Below are positions 13,828 to 15,496 of a stretch of DNA of 15,496 bases, piece by piece; position 1 is the stretch's first letter; each line of letters begins with the position of its first letter. The notes under the pieces were generated by a model. The model saw only the letters and a program-made list of their open reading frames with translations. It did not search any database and was not told where the DNA came from. Source of the DNA: an uncultured Bacilli bacterium (lineage in GTDB: Bacteria; Bacillota_I; Bacilli_A; RF39; UBA660); the NCBI GenBank assembly GCA_934090595.1, contig CAKOJO010000024.1, positions 1 to 15,496 on the forward strand. Direction: 5' to 3'. Both the position numbers and the translations under genes were made by a program.

Positions 13828-15453
13828 ATGAATAATTACTCACAAAACAAATATTCGTATGGGGGGGGGCAAAATACTTATAAGATAAATCCCCTATTTA
13901 AAGATGTAAAAGAATATAATAAATATCTATTATCATTAATAGGTATTTTTGTGCTTTTATTAACAGGAATTATTTCTTATAATTATACAAATACATCATA
14001 TGCCAAATGGAGTAGTAGTACCGAATCTAAAAATATATTAAAACTAAGTGTTAAGATTCCCAATATAGATCAAAGTGGAGCGAATGCTCCAGAACTAACT
14101 AATAATATGATACCAGTATATTATGATGAAACAGATAGTACTTGGAAAAAGGCAGATGTTAAAAATAGTAAAGAACAACATAAATGGTATGATTATGATA
14201 ATAAAATGTGGGCTAATGCTGTTACTGTTACTGGAACAAATAGAAGTACTTATTTAAGTGCAAGCGTAGGAACAATAATACCAATGGATGATATAAATAC
14301 AATGTGGGTATGGATACCAAAATATACGTATACTTATCTTAATACAAATACACCAGAAGAAATAAAAATAAAGTTTGAAAGTGGTACAAACAGTAGTGGT
14401 ACAATAAAATGTACTGATGCAGTAACTGGAACAAGTACCACATCAGAAACATGTACAGATAGTACAAATGGTTCATTAAAAGCAGGAACTTCAACATATA
14501 CACACCCAGCATTCTGGTGGGATAAGAATGATGATAACATAAGAACAGATGATGAAGAGTTAACAGGAATATGGGTAGGAAAGTTTGAGGTATCAAGTGA
14601 TACTACATGTTCGCCGATGAATTATACAGAAGTAGGAGAAGGCTGTAACTTACAGACAATAAGACCATTAATAAAACCAAATGTACAATCATGGAGAGGA
14701 GCACAATTAGGAACATTCTTTAATGGAATCCAAAAGATGAGTGAATCAGAAAATCAATATGGTTTTAGTACACATGACGAAACTCATATGATGAAAAATA
14801 TGGAATGGGGAGCAGTAGTATACTTGTCACATAGTAAATATGGAACAAATAAAGAAGTAGAATTAAACAGTGCAAATACATATACAACAGGATGCGGACC
14901 ACAATCGGCTGGTTCAACATCAAGCGGTAAATCATGCAATGCATATACAACAATATTAGGGCAAAGTGCAAGTACAACAGGGAATATATATGGAGTATAC
15001 GACATGAATGGTGGGACAACTGAATATATGATGGGTAATATGGTATGGACAAATGGACAACAAATGAGCGGATACAGAACATCTAGTAATGAAAATTCAG
15101 CATTTACGGGATATTTAGGATATAATGGAACATCGTTTACAGGAACATACTCATTTCCAAGCAAGAGATATTATGATAAATATAGTTTTGGAACAACTAA
15201 TACAGAATATACAAGAGGAAAATTAGGAGATGCAACAAAAGAAATGGCACCGGTATCTTCGTCTCATACTTCATGGTATTCAGATTTCGCCAGCTTTCTT
15301 TACACTACTTCCTCTTGGTTCGTTCGTGGAGGAAACTATAGTGCTAATAATGCTAGTACCGGTGCATTCAATTTCGGCAGTGTTTCCGGTTATGCTCACT
15401 TTGACTACTCAACTCGTGCATTTGAGTTCCGGTATAATTTTTTAAAAAAATAA
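13828..15453 (+). CDS. Surface protein P2: G9-tract-controlled, FGE/C-type-lectin-like, with hypervariable-type C-terminus
   Basis: A 541-residue paralog of P1 with unknown role. Residues 1-32 are a short cytoplasmic part holding Gly12-14 from the G9 tract. Residues ~33-50 are a membrane segment followed by 'NTSYAKWSSSTESKN', a brief TasA/SipW-like motif, but without the long TasA-type domain of P1. From residue 81 ('DQSGANAPE') it follows P1: 'TMWVWIPKYTYTYLN', 'ELTGIWVGKFE', 'MKNMEWGAV', 'YGVYDMNGG' at 388-396, 'GDATKEMAP', then 'WFVRGGNY', 'TGAFNF' and 'TRAFEFRY'. Cysteines occur in spaced pairs, as in exported proteins. The last ~60 codons differ strongly in composition from the rest of the gene. 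It has two candidate promoters and a strong terminator. The FGE/C-type-lectin call is by motif only; binding target unknown. Confidence 0.7.
   Translation: MNNYSQNKYSYGGGQNTYKINPLFKDVKEYNKYLLSLIGIFVLLLTGIISYNYTNTSYAKWSSSTESKNILKLSVKIPNIDQSGANAPELTNNMIPVYYDETDSTWKKADVKNSKEQHKWYDYDNKMWANAVTVTGTNRSTYLSASVGTIIPMDDINTMWVWIPKYTYTYLNTNTPEEIKIKFESGTNSSGTIKCTDAVTGTSTTSETCTDSTNGSLKAGTSTYTHPAFWWDKNDDNIRTDDEELTGIWVGKFEVSSDTTCSPMNYTEVGEGCNLQTIRPLIKPNVQSWRGAQLGTFFNGIQKMSESENQYGFSTHDETHMMKNMEWGAVVYLSHSKYGTNKEVELNSANTYTTGCGPQSAGSTSSGKSCNAYTTILGQSASTTGNIYGVYDMNGGTTEYMMGNMVWTNGQQMSGYRTSSNENSAFTGYLGYNGTSFTGTYSFPSKRYYDKYSFGTTNTEYTRGKLGDATKEMAPVSSSHTSWYSDFASFLYTTSSWFVRGGNYSANNASTGAFNFGSVSGYAHFDYSTRAFEFRYNFLKK
13861..13869 (+). 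repeat. G9 homopolymer inside P2 codons 12-14 (candidate phase-variation tract)
   Basis: Nine consecutive G form exactly three Gly codons, in frame as written (ON). With ten G, the frame runs into TAA four codons after the third GGG (GCA AAA TAC TTA, then stop). With eight G, it ends at TAA a few codons after the tract. No similar G-run was noticed elsewhere in this AT-rich window. Confidence 0.85.
14068..14586 (+). repeat. Paralogous core segment, copy 2 (in P2)
   Basis: Direct repeat of the 8930-9420 region of P1, about 5 kb apart with rpmB and dnaE between. It has a small insertion coding 'WWDKNDDNIRTDDE' before 'ELTGIWVGKFE'. Shorter similar blocks continue downstream, up to 'GKLGDAT-EMAP'. 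Confidence 0.75.
15253..15440 (+). other. Variable-repeat-like 3' region of P2 (candidate DGR target)
   Basis: Right after the conserved 'EMAP' the composition changes. By hand count, 15271-15430 has 20% A and 43% GC, against 39% A and 36% GC in 15001-15160. From codon 486 (15283) to 15432, 42 of 50 codons end in C or T; in the 50 codons from 15001 the figure is 20. Arginine switches to CGT/CGG, whereas AGA dominates upstream. NNY codons in a lectin-type tip are what adenine mutagenesis of AAC/AAT template codons produces. No template repeat or reverse transcriptase is present in the window. Confidence 0.45.
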
Positions 15454-15488
15454 AAAATGAATTTGAGTTATTAACAAATTCATTTTTT
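15452..15488 (+). terminator. P2 terminator with a perfect 14-bp stem
   Basis: The arms 15452-15465 and 15475-15488 are exact reverse complements with a 9-nt loop; the 3' arm ends in six T. The stem overlaps the P2 stop. The A/T-rich ends would let it work on both strands. It directly follows the candidate variable region. Confidence 0.85.
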
Positions 15489-15496
15489 GCTTTAAA

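Noticed and set aside
14765..15164. Open frames of 105 and 126 codons on the minus strand opposite P2
   Set aside because: Antisense shadows of the P2 core; no ribosome binding site or recognisable protein.
15230..15445. 71-codon open frame in another frame of the P2 tail
   Set aside because: It overlaps the variable region of P2; the long open frame follows from the low A content there, which removes stop codons.
1..15496. CRISPR array, tRNA or rRNA genes, insertion sequences, reverse transcriptase, recombinase genes
   Set aside because: Looked for in both strands; no regular spaced repeats, no cloverleaf-like segment and no matching protein motifs were found.

Overview
The window is a very AT-rich, densely packed bacterial chromosome segment. 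Genes have Gram-positive-type ribosome binding sites, sigma-A-like promoters and U-tailed terminators, and tryptophan is read from TGG with no sign of recoded TGA. The block rlmN-prpC-prkC-rsgA-rpe, followed by rpmB, has the same order as in Bacillus subtilis, where thiN and spoVM lie between rpe and rpmB. This points to a low-GC Firmicute. The base composition, the compact genes and the style of the surface proteins suggest an uncultured, host-associated Bacilli or Mollicutes-like lineage (RF39-like), but that placement is inference.

Layout. (1) 2-1108: the 3' part of a VirD4/TraG-like coupling ATPase with altered catalytic motifs, closed by a terminator. (2) 1261-3063: dacF (cell-wall carboxypeptidase) and rluB (23S rRNA pseudouridine synthase), each with its own compact promoter. 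(3) 3115-8101: a tight five-gene operon of rlmN (rRNA/tRNA methylation), prpC and prkC (phosphatase and PASTA kinase signalling pair), rsgA (30S maturation GTPase) and rpe (pentose phosphate). (4) 8102-8332: a gene-free gap with a strong promoter, a possible small RNA of about 130 nt ending in a terminator, and a second promoter for the next gene. (5) 8333-10270: a large surface protein, here called P1. (6) rpmB on the minus strand, divergent from dnaE (10627-13548). (7) 13590-13827: a gene-free gap with a perfect 15-bp inverted repeat on a consensus promoter and a second, proximal promoter. (8) 13828-15453: a second surface protein, P2, paralogous to P1 from its residue 81 onward.

The most unusual part is the P1/P2 pair. 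Both have a TasA/camelysin-like N-terminal membrane segment, different stems, and a shared secreted core that resembles the formylglycine-generating-enzyme/C-type-lectin fold. P2 carries a G9 tract at codons 12-14; a gain or loss of one G leads to a stop within a few codons, which is the form of a phase-variable ON/OFF switch. The last ~180 nt of P2 have abruptly different composition: adenine falls from about 39% to 20%, and 42 of 50 consecutive codons end in C or T, against 20 of 50 just upstream. This is the pattern expected for the variable repeat of a diversity-generating retroelement (DGR) target. The P1 tail shows a weaker version. No reverse transcriptase or template repeat lies in this window, so the DGR reading is a hypothesis. 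If correct, the locus combines on/off switching with diversification of the binding tip.
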